This document shows positions 33,542-47,110 of a stretch of DNA of 64,000 nucleotides, piece after piece. The position numbers were made by a program, and so were the translations under genes. The notes under the pieces are model-generated. The model had not been told where the DNA came from. It saw nothing but the letters and a program-made list of their open reading frames with translations, and did no database searches. Numbering within the stretch: the stretch's first letter is position 1; each line of letters opens with the position of its first letter. The DNA is from Durusdinium trenchii (Eukaryota > Sar > Dinophyceae > Suessiales > Symbiodiniaceae): positions 147,300 through 211,299 of the forward strand of contig CAXAMN010021585.1 in assembly GCA_963970005.1 (NCBI GenBank). The letters run 5' to 3'.

Positions 33542-34578
33542 AAAAGAAGATGGTTTCAGGGGTCAAAAAATAGGCATATACACCAGAGGTTCAATGTTTA
33601 TCCTGTGCACCGTGCACCCAAACTACCCGATGGTCCAGTCAGGGCAATCGACCGGCTCATTGATGGATTTCGACCAATGGAGTACTGCTCGTCGACTAGT
33701 GAACCCATATCGTCGACGGCCAAACTTGACAGGACTTCCGACAAGGCACTAACCAAGGACTTCCAGAAGAAGTGAGAGTGAGAACATCTGCTGAAGGAAG
33801 GGCGCAAGGGCCGTCCAAGAGAGGTCCAGTGATCTTGCAAGAGCCCTAGTTAGGACCCTTCAAGCAGTGGCACTTTTCGTTCACATGCTACTTGTATATA
33901 TAGGAATCATTCGCCATAGCCTACCGGACCCAATCAGATAATCAGGATCTGCTAACCAGCTATCTCGTAGCCTTCCCAGCTTCCTCCCAGATGCTCCCAG
34001 GCTCCCGCGCGTCGCCAGCGACGAGCTGAGCCTCCCCAGCGAGGCGCAATTTTGCGAGGCCTCGCCTCCAAGGGCGGCGGCAGCGGTGACCGGGCCGGGC
34101 TCCTTTGTGGCCTGGTGGGAAGGGATTTGGGTGGAAGAAAGAAGTGCAGAAGTCGGGCAGAAAGAAGGGAGGAAGATGGAGGAAAGGGAGTCCAGTCATG
34201 AGCAATTTGACCTCCTTGGTGATGACTCATTGGAAGTTCTGGGGTAGTTTCAAGATGTTTCAAACGTTTTCAACTCATTTTCACACGGAGCAGCGTGTAA
34301 ACAGAGTGGGAGATGTTGTCACAGCGTCAATCGGAAGTTCAGGAGAAAGTTCAGGAGAATGGGTGGGTCATGGAAGCCAGGCATGTTGCACAATTGATCC
34401 TGTCTCATGTCCCCTCGAAACCTTTATCCCAGTTGAGTTCGACGATGTTTTGCTTCAGTGAAAGTACAAGAGGTGCCCAAAAATCAGGTGCCCAGATTTC
34501 AGACATTTTGAGACCAAGGACATCATTCATAACTTATAGTAGCGTTCGGACGCTATTATGTAGGTGGATGCCAAGCTT

Positions 34579-34605
34579 CTAGTAGGTTGGAGGCCATCGC
34601 TTGTA
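34579..34605 (-). repeat. 21-bp repeat, locus 4
   Basis: A single unit, TAGTAGGTTGGAGGCCATCG, followed by CTTGTAAC. Confidence 0.65.
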
Positions 34606-37600
34606 ACAAGAAGCTACTTCTTCTCGCAAGGGTATCATATGTTGTTTTAGTTTAAATCTAGTTTAATTCTTATTGTTACTAGTAGTAAGGCACTTGTTTC
34701 TAATAGTTTTTTTTGTTACTACTAGTAAGGCACCTGTTGCTACTAGCGATGCACCTTTGACTCTCAGACTCTCAGGGTTGACTGTACTCTTCCAGACCTT
34801 TCACCGAAGACACCGAAGAATGAAACGGACCCGACCCCTTCTCGCAAGCAGCATGGACGTGCTTTCGACCACCTGCTGTTGGTATTCAAAGAAGGGTCCT
34901 TTCAGTGGCCATGCTATCCACGTAACTATGGAATCCATGGAACGTGGGTCGGAGTTGAAGCTTTTGTGCTTCCTTTCGCATGAAAAAACGAGAACTGTGG
35001 GACCTACCCGATAACAGACACTCTTTTCAGGAGTAATCGAAGAGGAGCGTTGGGGCACCTGTCCTGCGGTTGGGGTAGGTCGATGGGGGTCTAGCTACCT
35101 TCTGAGGAAACACCCTGCCTCCTTTCAATGTTGAGGACACGTGAGGAAACCCTTGAGACCTTTTGAAGCCTTTTGAGGAGTGCCAAGTGCTGATGGGCCG
35201 ATAGGTGGTCACAGGCTAAAGAAGCTGGGCCCCAAACCTGGAAGTGCCAGGTTTCCCTTCACTTAACCCGAAATGCTTAGGTCGAACTTCAAGCAACCTG
35301 ATGCCGATGCCCATCCTGAATGTCAGACCTCCGCCCTCGGGCCTCTCTCCAAGACCTTGGTCGCTCTATGATTCCAGATCACGGCCCGTTCTTGCGACGG
35401 GCTTGTCGCTGGACGCGGTGCATGTTGGACGACGCGGCCCATCGCGGTGCATCCTCCCAGTTCGGCCAGATGTGACTCCCGTGGTGGGAGAGTTCGCTCC
35501 ACGTGTCTCGGACTGCGAGCTGAAGATGCCGAGCTGCCCGCTGTGAGTGAGGATCGTCTCCGAAGACTGGTGGTTTCAGAGACTATGTTCAACCTTGAAA
35601 GACTTGGGATGATTGAATCTGATCAGATTCATTTGGCTGACTTGAAATCTCCATGACTGAACCCAATGGCTGACGAATCTCTTTATATAAAGTGAGTTGA
35701 AACCACCAACCGGAGTGTGAAAAACGTCGACCATCTAGTGAGGTCAGACCCTCAGAGTTTGGCCGCCCTAGCCTTTCGATGACAGGGAGGGATGGTCAAC
35801 ACACTCCTTGCCTAGCCCAACCGGTCCATCAGTTGGAGATCAAGGATTCCTTCCGTGTGCCCTTTCTTTTATTTTTAGGTCATTCAGCAAATCCACCGTC
35901 ATTAGTTTTGCGCACTCCACAGAAAGTAGCTAAAATAATATGAAACACTTAAGCTGAAACGTTGCGGTTATGAGTATGAGTATGAGCCTCCAAGTCTAGA
36001 CTTTTGCTCGAGGGTTCTTGTGCGCTTGTTTCTGAGAGTGAGTCTTGGGGTTTTGAGATTGAGAGAGGTGTTGACACGAGTGGACAACTTCAGCTGTGAC
36101 TAGTCTAACACCTACCCAATTATAGTGGATATAACCTTTATAACCCTTTGGGGGATGGGTTTCCCCGCTACAGAAAAAGGTTATCCTTTATGTTCCTCTC
36201 AAACTGAGGGTTTAGGGTAAGAGCTTTAGCTCTGAAAAGCTGTGATCTCAACATGTAGGTCATAGTCGCTCGCAAAACGCCCAGTGGTTCACTCGCAAAC
36301 ACCGAGCATAAGCAACCATGGTTGCTTGGCACTCTCATGGCTGGGGCTCTAGAATTACACGATACATTTTACGTGTATTTTTACGTTCATGTAAATTCCC
36401 GTATACGGACGGGATGTCTATTGGCAGGGTTGAGGGGTATATACAATGTATCATCCTGTATAGATATGCCAGTCACCAGGCACCAGGGAGACCCAAAAGT
36501 CTCTGATCAACCGGAGCGAAGACGTACGTGGTGATCTTGGCGTGTCAACGCGGCACCACCTGGCGCGGAACCGTGGGACCAAAGCGGGAGAGACAGGTTT
36601 GGTGGGAGGATCCTGGTCTATGGAAGTCTTTCATGAGAGCCCAAATAGCACTTCTATTGTTTGGGGTGGGTACCTCCGATTTGACCTGCGTTGGCAATCA
36701 ACAGTTCCAATCTTGACTCCTAGAGCTCCTAATCTGATCTTTCTGATCTTCAGATGCAGCATGGAGAGTCTGCCCACTGATCAAGAGACAAGGAACGTCA
36801 CGGTCACCGAAACTGGAGCGTCATGGCACCCCAGGGACCACGAACGAACAGAGCAGACGCCCCCAGGTCCATGGTCAAGCATGTCAAGCTGCGGAGGTCA
36901 AGAGTTCCAGGTGCCTTTTTTCCACGACCAGTTCGTACTTTTCATGGTCTTCGGAGACCTGAGATTCAGGAACTTCCACTGGAAGGAGAAGCACCGTCGT
37001 TCCACGATGTGGAACAGGTCGACCAGGTAGTATAATAGTATGTGGATGCTACGAATGGATCCTCCGGGTAGGTCAACGACTCGGGTAGGACGAACCGACC
37101 CGTCGTCCGATCAGCGAATGAACGCCTGGGAGGGAACCTCGGTGAGAGAACCCGCAGCTGGGGAAAGAGGGGTGTTTTTGATTTTGTGTTGTGGTTGCTT
37201 CTTTTCAAGTAACTCCATATTGAGTCAATCCTCTATATTGAGTAGATATTATCCATAATGAAGCTTAATTATATTGAGTATAGTCCATAGATTGGTCGTT
37301 TCAAGGCATTTTCTCCACCAAAAAGGATCCAACATGAACGCTTGGAGGATTTCCAAGATCCCCCGACGATATCCGGCTGTCTGGAGACTTTCAATTTCTC
37401 AGAAGGTTTTGGAATTCGATAGGACATTACTATACTAAGACTATACTATGCTATGCTATACTGAACAATACTGCCCTCTTTGGAGCCAAATAAAAACCCT
37501 ATGTCTATGGACCAAAAGATCCTTCATGACCAAAACAAAACACTCAGGGCCCAGACCGGAACTCTACACGACCACCGACCACCAGTCCGACCGCCGACCA

Positions 37601-40600
37601 CCGTGAGGAGCTGGAAATCCCCAAGCTCAAGGGCGCCTGTGGTGAGGTCGTCGGGATGCCCAGCCGATGGCGATCCGAGAGTTCACCCTCCGCTCCGGGA
37701 CCATCCGGTGTGTGGCTTCGGCCTCTGGGGGCGGTTTGGACACGAGTGTGGCTTGGTGTTTGATACTTACCAAGATGCGCCCTCTCCCAAAAAAAAACAT
37801 GATAAATGAGTGTGCATACAACTTTTTGTTGTTTTCGTGTTTGATTTTGTTTGTCCCATGACAAGTCATGAATGTAATGTGTGTGTTTTTTGGGTTGTAA
37901 TCGACCCGGACAGAAGCGAGCAAGGTACTGTAGTTTATGACTCGCACGTCTTTGTGGAGATGGCTTCCATGTGATGACTTCTAAGAACCCGAGTTGGGGT
38001 GACTTGCTTTTTTTGAAGCATCAGATTAGATTGTCTCATGGTTGGAATTCAAGCGTTGCCAGTAAGATGAGATCAATACGGGTGAGTCCACCAAGAGTTG
38101 TTGATGTGACTGTCTCAGATCAGTGGATTCATGTTGAGTGGTGACTATTCTATTTTACATTAAATGATATTGTAGTTTTATCAGTCTTTCCTTTTCCCCT
38201 CTTTGTTTTTCTTATCTGTATCTATTGGTATTTTGGAAATCATTACATTTAGAAGTTACATCAGATTAATGTTGTTTTCTAATTCATACTGGATGTCCAC
38301 ACATCGTCGTCCGTTCCAAGAACACCATCTTTGCAAACCAAAGGATTGCAACGGGAGATGGACCAGATTGCAAGACGTTCCTCCGGTCCCAAGGGTGAAA
38401 TGCGTGAGCACTGATTCCAAAAACACGGGGGTGCGGGGGTGTTCCCAGGAGAACTCAAACACTTTTGCAAACTGCAAAGAACAAACATGCAGTTTAAATT
38501 GAAGCTAAGAAGACCTAATTTTTGACCATTTGCCGAGCATAGACGAGAAATCCACTCATCAACTGGCTAACTTGGTGGTGTTTAAGACTGCTAAACAAGA
38601 GCATTTGGCCTTGGTGTTCTAAAAATTGTTGGGTGCTTCGTTGAAGCCATTCTCCCACTTGGCTAGATGTTCAGATCATCTTCTACATCTTCAGCCCGAT
38701 GTCAGGATCAGTTGGTCTGTGGCTTGGTCTCCGCGATCGACAGCTACTTGGGTCGTAGTGCTCGTCGTCGCGAAGCGTGACCTGTGGATTGGACGGACGG
38801 ACCGGCAGGTTCGGGTGGAAGATCCGGTGTCTAGCGGAATTCATGGAAGATCAGAGAATCCATATTTGGGGATGGAGGATGATGGAGGAATCTACTGGTA
38901 GATCATGCTGTTTGGGTGTCCTGGCTGGACTTACCCTACACTAGTTAGGAATCTTCAGACAGGACACCTATTGCAAACCGGTTGGAGGGCTCGCTGTGAT
39001 TGATCCTGATGGTCGATTTGTAGAGACTCCAGAGTAGAAGCACTGATCCTCTCATCGTGTTATATAGCATACCATTGCATGTTGCAAGGTCCGGAGTTGA
39101 TTGCAATCGATAATTTGCGCGTTCCTTTTTCATTGTATAAGCTGCTTGGACCTATACCATCTCTACAGCCCTAGAATCGAAGTATGTATTCGTACGTAGT
39201 ACTGTCGCTTCCCACCGCTGCCAAGTTGGGCTTCGGAACAGACATAACACCATGCACCTCGAGCCCCAAGGTCAGGACGTCCCACCGTCAGGACGCTGAA
39301 AAGACAAGAGAAGACAACGACAGACCTCGGTGAGGTGTGATGAGGTGTGACATGTCGTCATGTCGTGCATTCAAATCGACCCCAAAACCAGTATACCCAA
39401 AACCCATTGGGCCACGGGTGTCTCCCTACCGTATAGTACCGTATTGTGCGTGACGCACCCCTATCACTCCCGATCACTGGGGGGGGTGCAAACCGATCGA
39501 GGAAGACCTGAGGACCTGAGGTGTTTCATCCCAGGCAGCACCTTTTCTCTTCAACGAAAAACAAATGATTCTCAAAAATGCAGTCCCATTGGTCAGAGCT
39601 TAAAGACCCTTCTGTTTGGGCAAAGGATTCTCTACCGCCTGGCGCCACCCTCTCTCTCTCTCTCGCTTCCTCCCTGCCTCCCTTCCTTTGTTTTGAGAGT
39701 CCAAAGATTAAAAGGTTTTCAGGGGATCTGATCTCGGGAATTTCCCTTGCTTTGCTAGGGAAAAGTATAGTCTTTGGACTATTAGGGTTTCCGGCGGGAT
39801 CCACTGCCACCGTGTCGGGTTCAGTACGACTGGAAACCATGCTTGGCGCCTACATCAAGGTGTCTCCCTGTGAACAAAAACAGGTTGGCAGTGCTTGGAG
39901 TCTCAGTTCGTTCCTCAACCAAGAAACGGATAGTAGAAGTACCATGAAGTACCTGTTTTTGTAGGGTCATCCACGGTCATGTCCCATTTTTGGTACCCAA
40001 AAACGAACGCTCCATCCATCTCGTTTGATCGTCGCCTGAGGCCTTCGAGAGCACGTGGACCAGCTACGGGGCTCGGACTTGCGTCGGGGGCACCCAGGAA
40101 GGCCCCGGCCTTTGCCGTCCGGCCAAGGGCGACGGGGCGGGTCACGAAGTCGGTCGCCGGGAGCGTCCGAGGTCGGTCGCCGGGAGGGCCCCTGCCGTTC
40201 GAGGAGTCTATAGCCTCGGAGGTGAGGAACAGGGTGTCCGAAAAATCGCGGGGCGAATGGAAGGTCCTGGTACTTTCTTGTTCTTCCTATGTTAACTAGC
40301 TGGCATTTCCCACCCAAACCTGAGGAAGTTTTTGTTATTTTTTTGGTAGAAATCCAAGAAAGGGGTTGATATGTTTTGCTTACTGCCGTTCACTCGAGTG
40401 GCTGGGGTGAAGAGAAAGTTTCAGCTCGATGCGTGGACTTGCCCCGCCCGTCCACGACCCCCCCCGGTCGCATGCACGCACCCCGATCGGGAAAGGTTAT
40501 ATAGAAGGGGTTGGAGTAGAAAGTCTTGTAGCGTGGGGTCACGTTTTTCTTTTTGCAGTCACTTTTTCTTCAACTTCATTCCGTAGCTGCTTGGTTGGCT

Positions 40601-40718
40601 CTGAAAGAGATCGATGCCTGGGTTACCCAATAATTTGTCGCGATGGCCTTTTACCAAGAGTTGCCGTGAGCGACACGCATTCAATGTGACTTTCTGAATC
40701 TTATTTGTTTTCGCCTTT

Positions 40719-40850
40719 GGCTAAAGGTTGCCGTGACTGGGACGCGTACTTTCTTAATCTTTGCTTTCGCTCCTGATGGAAGAGCGCCGTGAATATCTTG
40801 AATATCAAGAAAACAATTGTGAGGACTTCGTTCTACCTCCAATATAGATC
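40719..40850. repeat. Dispersed repeat pair, copy 1
   Basis: Shares about 130 bp with 45595-45727 in the same orientation, including TTGCCGTGACTGGGACGC, CTTTGCTTTCGCTCCTGATG and AAGAGCGCCGTGAATATCTT. A weaker third match starts near 47084 (GTTGCGGTGACTGGGGCGC). Family unknown. Confidence 0.75.
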
Positions 40851-41899
40851 TTCTGAGCATTCGTCATGCTGTTCGGCTGAGTGATGGGCTGCATTTTGAG
40901 TATCGGCTATCGCGGAGTGTACCTGTTTGTTTTCGTTCTTCCCCAACGTCAGGTGAGGGCTGTTAGGTTTTGACGTCAGCATTCCTGCCTCCTCCTTCTC
41001 CTCCTCCGCGAGGGATCTGGGATCTCAGTGTTCCTCGCCGGACCTCTCCCGATCGCAGTGTTCCCCGCCGGACCTCGACCGCAAGCATGGTGAGAAATGC
41101 GTTGGAAGGGAAAGCAAACAAAAGGAAAGGCAAGCAATTTTGCCAAGGCGCTTAACAAGCATCTTGGAAAGGAAAGCGAAGAAAAGGAAAGGCACGCAAT
41201 TTGTAAATACCTTTGTCCTCGTCATTTAGAAATCTCTTTTTGATCAGGGAAGCGAAGACAAGGAACAGAATGGTTGGACTGTTCAATGTTGAATTGCAAT
41301 GGGAAGCGTAGTGAAGCGCCATGGTGGGGATTACTCGAAGTAAAGTAGACACAGGTAAAAGACAATGTCGTCACTTTTGTTGAGGTATTGCTACTTTGCT
41401 TTGTGGGGAAGGCTCTGCGGAAAGTGATCTTTTACCCAAACACAAGCGAACTGTGTTGGTTGGAAAGGAGCTTACTTTTAGGTTGTATGCTGGGGCTCTG
41501 TTCGAAAGATGTTTTAAACCGGTACTGGCAATCCATAAGGGGTTGATGTCAGGTCTGGATAGTCTTAGTCAAAACGCTAGCTGAACGCAAGAAGGTCCAA
41601 CACACCACAGCCTTTGCGTTGCAAGAAAGTGGAGAGAGGTTGGGCGCACAGGCTTGCTGAAGTAACTAAATATTTTGCTTAGGTCCTGCAAGCAGTTCAC
41701 AATGGATTTTCCAATACAAGTACAGGAAGCAACAAAGTCATTTCCAGCCTTTGCCAGTGCAGTGCAGTTCGCAGGGCTGCTGCCAGATGTCTGTTGTGGT
41801 AGTGCGTGCTTTGCTGGCTCCGCCTTTCCGCCACTGTCTAAGTCTAGGCTTTGCATAGTTTTCTTGGTTTGGGGTGAGCGCTTTTGGACCTCGCCCGGA

Positions 41900-43760
41900 T
41901 CTCGCCCAGAACCACCATCCTCCAGCTGCTTGTGTGCTGCTGCGACTGCTTGGCGGCTTCCACACTGTAATTGGAACTTTTTGATACAAAGCCCAAGCTT
42001 GCATTCAATCAGTAGAAAATCTGTAAACGCCTTGTAAGCGGGAGCCTGATGTGACCCGATCGGGTCGGGCCACTACATGCAGATTAGCCCTTTTCAAGTC
42101 ACCTGATGTAATTAAATTGACAGAATTGGCACGGCGTTCCATTGGGATTGACTGACATGCAGCAAGTAGATGTAAATCAATCAAACCCACACTCTTTTAG
42201 AACTAGCGTTCCATTGTTTTTTGCACTCTTTGGCTTTGCTTTTGGGGAGAAATCTCGTTTCGGTATCAACGATCCATTGGGATCAGCTCCCGGGGGTGAC
42301 TGGGGGATGACTTCTTGGAAACAGCGTTGCCGTGGTGAATTGGCATGGAAATAGTGGCCAGGGACGAAAGTCAAGTTCCTGTAGTTATTTGTCTGAAGGC
42401 TTGGTGTCTTCCTCGTTCCTCTGGGGCGTGCGTGAACCTGAAGACCACACCGTCGTGTTGGTGTTGAAGGTTCATTCGCTCAGATTTTTTTCGCTCAATT
42501 GCCATAAAAACAAAAAGAGGTCATGGCAGATGTCCCACAGATTCTTTGGGTTCTCCGATATATCCTGGAGGTGTGAGAACCTTATAGCTAGTGGAAAGCC
42601 GGACACCGGGTGGTTGACGGAAATGCAGACTTCTTCCACAAGCAAATGTGGGTGGGGACAGCGGACTTCTTCCGCAGCCTCATACGCGGACTTCTTGTGG
42701 GTTCATCGGGTGGGTTGGTCCACCTTGTGCATCTTCTTCCACAAGCGCCATGTTCAAACTGTCAAGTTGGACTTCAACTGAAGTACCGGCGAAGCAAACA
42801 CCCGACATGTGGACCAGGGCAGAGACATGTGGACCATGCTCTCTATGTGGGTGCAGGTTGGTCCTTGCGCGATCTTGTGGCCGTTTCTAAGCTGGGGCCG
42901 CTTTTGGAGAATGAGCAGCGATATTACAGGGCTTCAGCAGATTTGCCTGCAGATGTGGTTGGCTTGGGTCAGACAAGGATTGAAACACAATGGTTGAGCA
43001 GCGTTCTAACATTGTTTTGTGTTGGCCGTTGCATGTGCCAAACATGTCCCATGTCAGTTGAAAAGCAGCAAACAGCGTCAAGAGGTGACTGGCGGTAGAC
43101 AATGTTTGTAGGAGATCTTGCGTCTGCAACAACAAGACTGGTGAGAGCCGGCTGGAAATCACTCACCCTCAGCAGCCTCCAAACCGCCTGCATGTGGTCA
43201 GTGACCGTGGCTCAGTTGGTTGGCAGATGTGGTTTTGGCTTTTCCCTCATTGTGGAGTGGTCGGTAGCTTCCAGTGGGATGAGCCCCACAAAGATTGGAG
43301 TTCTGTGAACGCCGCTTTGGACAGCGCCGGCCTCAAACCATTCCGCCTTTGCCTGACAACCCTTCTGAACCTCGCATCAGGTCCATGGAAAGGGGCAGCT
43401 ATGTTTGGGAATTTGTCTGGCTCGGCTCAATCATATTTTTTCTTCTTCTACACCTGAAGATCCCTTGTTCCAACATTTCTATGACAAGCTTGCTTGGGAG
43501 CAAGCATCTGGGGCTCCTTTGTTTGGAAGTGATGACAGCCTTCGCACGTTGCGGGAGCAGATGCAGGATTGCCCTTTCTGGAACAAAAAGGGGGACTTGG
43601 TGAAGAGTTGCCGGTGGTTTTCGCTCTCGGGAAGAGTTCTTGCCTTGGTGGTGGACTGTGGCCCTCCAGCTGGTCCACATGTGCATGAAGAAGAAGAAGA
43701 TTGTGCATCGTCATTCTCGGCTACAGGTGCTTGTTGCATCTTCTCTGCAAGCCCTACCTG
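41900..43760 (+). pseudogene. Eroded coding fragments, unassigned
   Basis: Several plus-strand frames look protein-like but are broken within 100-200 codons: 42610-43098 (WVGTADFFRSLIRGLL, then LGPLLENEQRYYRASADLP), 43295-43603 and 43405-43761 (PLFQHFYDKLAWEQASG, SLRTLREQMQDCPFWNKKGD). Frame switching on one strand suggests a decayed gene or transposon-borne coding sequence. I do not recognise the family; it may belong with 46100-47110. Confidence 0.35.
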
Positions 43761-43980
43761 ATACAATTCAAACTTATGGTAGAAGCTACTACTTGAAACT
43801 ATGAGATGTTCGTTTTCTTTTCATCACTTGTCGAGTAGCTCTTCTTCGATCCCTTCTCCTCGATGATTCAGACAGCGCCCTGGCTTCGCCCTGGGTTGTC
43901 AGGTTTGGTGATGCACCGGTTGATGCACCCTCCACCGTTTTTTCAGCCAGCGAGCGCCGACTGCTGTGTGTGTGTGTGTG

Positions 43981-44347
43981 TCAACCCCTGTTCCGAAGGG
44001 TGCTTACACGCAGGGGGCTGGAGTGTGCTTCAGATGTCTCCAGCCAATGAAGACGCATCTGTCGCACAGTGACATAGTTCTGGGACGCCAGAACTACGTA
44101 CCTGCTTTCTTCAACTGACAAGCTGTCCACTCTCGCTTTTTGTTTCCATGGTGTTTCATGATACTACCCCCAAACCTTTTCCACCACGTTTCTGCAGCTG
44201 CACCGTGCATTTAGTGATTTCTGCAGACTTCAAAACAGTTTGTTCAAAAATCTACAAGTTTTGCAGACTCTTCTCTTCACCTTACCGTTCTTCACCTTCC
44301 TTCCCATCGTGGCAATTGAGTTAACTGAAAACCAATGTCAGAGTGTG
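43981..44347. repeat. 367-bp direct duplication, copy 1
   Basis: Nearly identical to 45120-45492 apart from small indels. Both follow a GT microsatellite. It contains three consecutive hairpins: CCCCTG..CAGGGG (about 43986-44017), CTGTCGCACAGTGACA (about 44060-44075) and a perfect 9-bp stem TAGTTCTGG/CCAGAACTA with a GACG loop (44075-44096). There is no convincing ORF. Confidence 0.9.
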
Positions 44348-45119
44348 AGCCGCTCAGTCTTCCCACTTGGGTGCTGGGTGTGATCCCCTTCAGTGGGGCG
44401 CCGAAGCCATGCCGGAACTCATTGTTTTCCACTTTCCTAACTGACTCCACGTTTTCCACTTATATAACTGAATTAACGGAGTTTCGAGCCGCCGGGCTAT
44501 AAACGATGGAATACCATCAACTTGCAATCGCAGCCGCCGGGCTAAAAAAGGGATTTGATAGCCGCCGGGCTTAAAAACGGAAATTCACCCCACTTGAGGC
44601 AGGTCTCCCAACCCCCCCCCCCGCCGAGTTCTACTCCCTACCTAATTAGGGTAACAGGGGGAAATGGTACTCGGCACACTTGTGTGTCGGTACCTTTCCC
44701 TCTGTTGTCCCTTTTCTATTCGTCTCTACCCGGGCGGTTTAAGACTAAAGTCCCGCTCCCTAACTATTGCACGTAATTCGCTTCTGCTAAGTAGTCAGTA
44801 ACTCTAGAGTGCTAAGTATTCATACACACACACACACGGACACACACATGTACATACACCTCCCTGCCCGCCCCCCCCCCGCTTTCCTTCTTGCGCTTTT
44901 GGTCGTTTCTTGGGCTTTCTCTCAGGCTTTTTGGGTTGCTCTTGAGGCTCGTTTCCCTACCCCAGTCAAGGGCTAAGTATTCACTTTTTCCTACACCTAC
45001 CTTTCTCTCTTGACCTCTTAGCGCTGCTCTTTCTGCGTTTCTTTCTTTTGTTTCTAAGGCTTTTTAGGTACCTATTCAGGTTCTTGGCACGAGCGCCGCA
45101 AAGCGGCGCCGTGTGTGTG
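44348..45119. other. Spacer between duplication copies
   Basis: Gene-free. It has GCCGCCGGGCT repeated three times (near 44491, 44533, 44562), poly-C runs, a CA microsatellite near 44823-44837, and a CT-rich stretch. Together with the flanking copies it could be a short terminal-repeat element, but the repeats do not have LTR-type TG..CA ends. Confidence 0.5.
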
Positions 45120-45492
45120 TCAACCCCTGTTCCGAAGGGTGCTTACATGCAGGGGGCTGGAGTGTGCTTCAGATGTCTCCAGCCAATGAAGACGCATCTG
45201 TCGCACAGTGACATAGTTCTGGGACGCCAGAACTACGTACCTGCTTTCTTCAACTGTTGACAAGCTGTCCACTCTCGCTTTTTGTTTCCATGGTGTTTCA
45301 TACTACCATATACTACCCCCAAACCTTTTCCACCGCGTTTCTGCAGCTGCACCGTGCATTTAGTGATTTCTGCAGACTTCAAAAACAGTTTGTTCAAACA
45401 TCTACAAGTTTTGCGGACTCTTCACCTTACCGTTCTTCACCTTCCTTCCCATCGTGGCAATTGAGTTAACTGAAAACCAATGTCAGAGTGTG
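45120..45492. repeat. 373-bp direct duplication, copy 2
   Basis: Second copy of 43981-44347 with all three hairpins preserved (the 9-bp stem at about 45214-45235). Small insertions relative to copy 1 include CTACCATA after the GTTTCATA segment. Confidence 0.9.
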
Positions 45493-45594
45493 TGATGTAT
45501 CCCCCCTAGGACCTGTGTGTGTGAGTGTCCTTTGTGGTCACCTTTTTCACTGTCTGGTTGTGTACTCACCAATAAATGCTTCATCTATAATTGT

Positions 45595-45727
45595 GGCTAT
45601 AGATTGCCGTGACTGGGACGCACGCTTTCTCAATCTTTGCTTTCGCTCCTGATGGAAGAGCGCCGTGAATATCTTCAAAAAAAATATTAACAATTGCGAG
45701 GACTTTGTTCTACCTCCAAAATAGATC
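45595..45727. repeat. Dispersed repeat pair, copy 2
   Basis: Counterpart of 40719-40850, ending in GTTCTACCTCCAAAATAGATC. It lies 100 bp after the second copy of the 370-bp duplication. Confidence 0.75.
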
Positions 45728-46099
45728 GTCCCTGACTCGACCATGACTCGACTTGAGTGCTTGCGGAGCTACTCGAATGGTTGCGGAGATTAAGCCTTCA
45801 TAATCATAGTCATAGTTGCGTGAACAGAAGAGGCTTTTAGGATCGCTTCACCCTCTCTTGGACTTCCCGTCACCCTCACTTTATCCTTGGTGCCACCCAT
45901 CTGGACCCAACTGTCACGGGGGCCAAGGGTTTCTTGCTGTGACTTAACAAGAAGATTCTAATTCGACAGCCGCCCAGGGAGGCAATATTTTTTCGCCTCG
46001 CCCATCTCTCTTCACCTATTTTGACATTTTTTGCAAAAAAGCCGCTGGGGGTTAGCGGCGCCAAGGTTGCTTCATTTTCTCAGCTTGAAGAGTGCATGG

Positions 46100-47110
46100 C
46101 GCAGAATTTTGCCGCTGCGAAGAAGGCGATCGATTCCATTGCAAGGAGGCTCTGAATCGAGCGGTAGTAGATTGAAAGATGGAGCGCGAGATCAGCTGGC
46201 CTTTCTTAAAAAGATGGGAAGCAATTTGCACGTTGCCACATTGTGTGGTTTTGGCTCGCTTCAACAAGTGTTTGGCCAAGATGATGTTGGTCGTCGTGAC
46301 GCCTGTGCGTTCCCACCATGGCCGTGCTCAGAAGATGTTTGCCACTCGCTCTGGTGGGGCAGAAAGGCAGATTGCGATGACCTCTGGAGAGTGGATTGGC
46401 GAGCTGGTGACTTAGGGCCTGTAGGCGATGAGGAGGAGCACGAGCTGGTCTCTTTCACGTTTACATTTCTTTGTCACCTGCTGGCGCAGCGCCTCATGAA
46501 GTACCTTATGTACAGCTTTGGGCTTCCCTTCAAGTTGGCTCATTTGTTGAACCATGACCCTGCCGAGGTCACTCTGGCTTTGCGCATTGGTGGGCCACTC
46601 TGACAAAGGCAGAAGATCTGCCTCAGCAGCAGGCGAACTCTTTTGTGGCGTCTTGCTTGAAAGAATTCATTTGGCCATCCATGGTGTGGTACCGGCAAAC
46701 ATTCGTTGAGCTGGATGAGGTGGAGTTTGGGCATGTGCCCTGTCACGTCGCTTCACAGATCCGAGACTGGTGCAACGGGCCAACTGGATGCGCAGCGGGT
46801 CGACTGGGCGCCGAGAGCAATCCAAGCGACGGCCACTTCTGCAGGCCCCAGTTGCAGCCAGGTGGACTTTAGACCAGATGCGGCAGATGGCACCTCCAGG
46901 CGACATCCTTTTTTCGCGGGAGGAGCGGTGGCATACCCGGTGGAGGTGCAAGCATCTGGGTTGCCCTCCGCCTAACAACGTGTCGAGGGTGTTTCACAGC
47001 AGCCATGTCTTGCCACTGCCGACTCCACCCAGGCACAGAAGTCTCATGGCTGCTGGATTGAATTGGGGCGGTCAACGTGTGAACGTTGCGGTGACTGGGG
47101 CGCATACAGT
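46100..47110 (+). pseudogene. Eroded coding fragments, unassigned
   Basis: Protein-like segments in changing plus-strand frames: near 46180-46415 (KRWEAICTLPHCVVLARFNK, MTSGEWIGEL), 46440-46590 (LAQRLMKYLMYSFGLPFKLA), 46600-46780 (FVASCLKEFIWPSMVWYRQT) and 46870-47000 (MRQMAPPGDILFSREERWHT followed by RCKHLGCPP). The order and continuity suggest one ancestral protein broken by indels. The family is not recognised. Confidence 0.4.

Larger units (their letters stand above)
29887..41900. other. Gene-free repeat-rich region
   Basis: No recognisable gene. It includes the foldbacks, 21-bp repeat loci and diverged duplications listed separately, a GATGAGTCGCCCGAA tandem pair (30404-30433), a CT-microsatellite near 32623-32639, a GTTACTACTAGTAAGGCACC repeat near 34672-34752 that resembles 18700-18775, and a CT-rich tract near 39651-39662. 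Confidence 0.55.

Noticed and set aside
36209..36218. Telomere-like TTTAGGG
   Set aside because: A single unit only, no array.
39967..40317. Overlapping ORFs on both strands in a GC-rich block
   Set aside because: Both strands open together because of GC-rich composition; no domain or codon pattern favours either.
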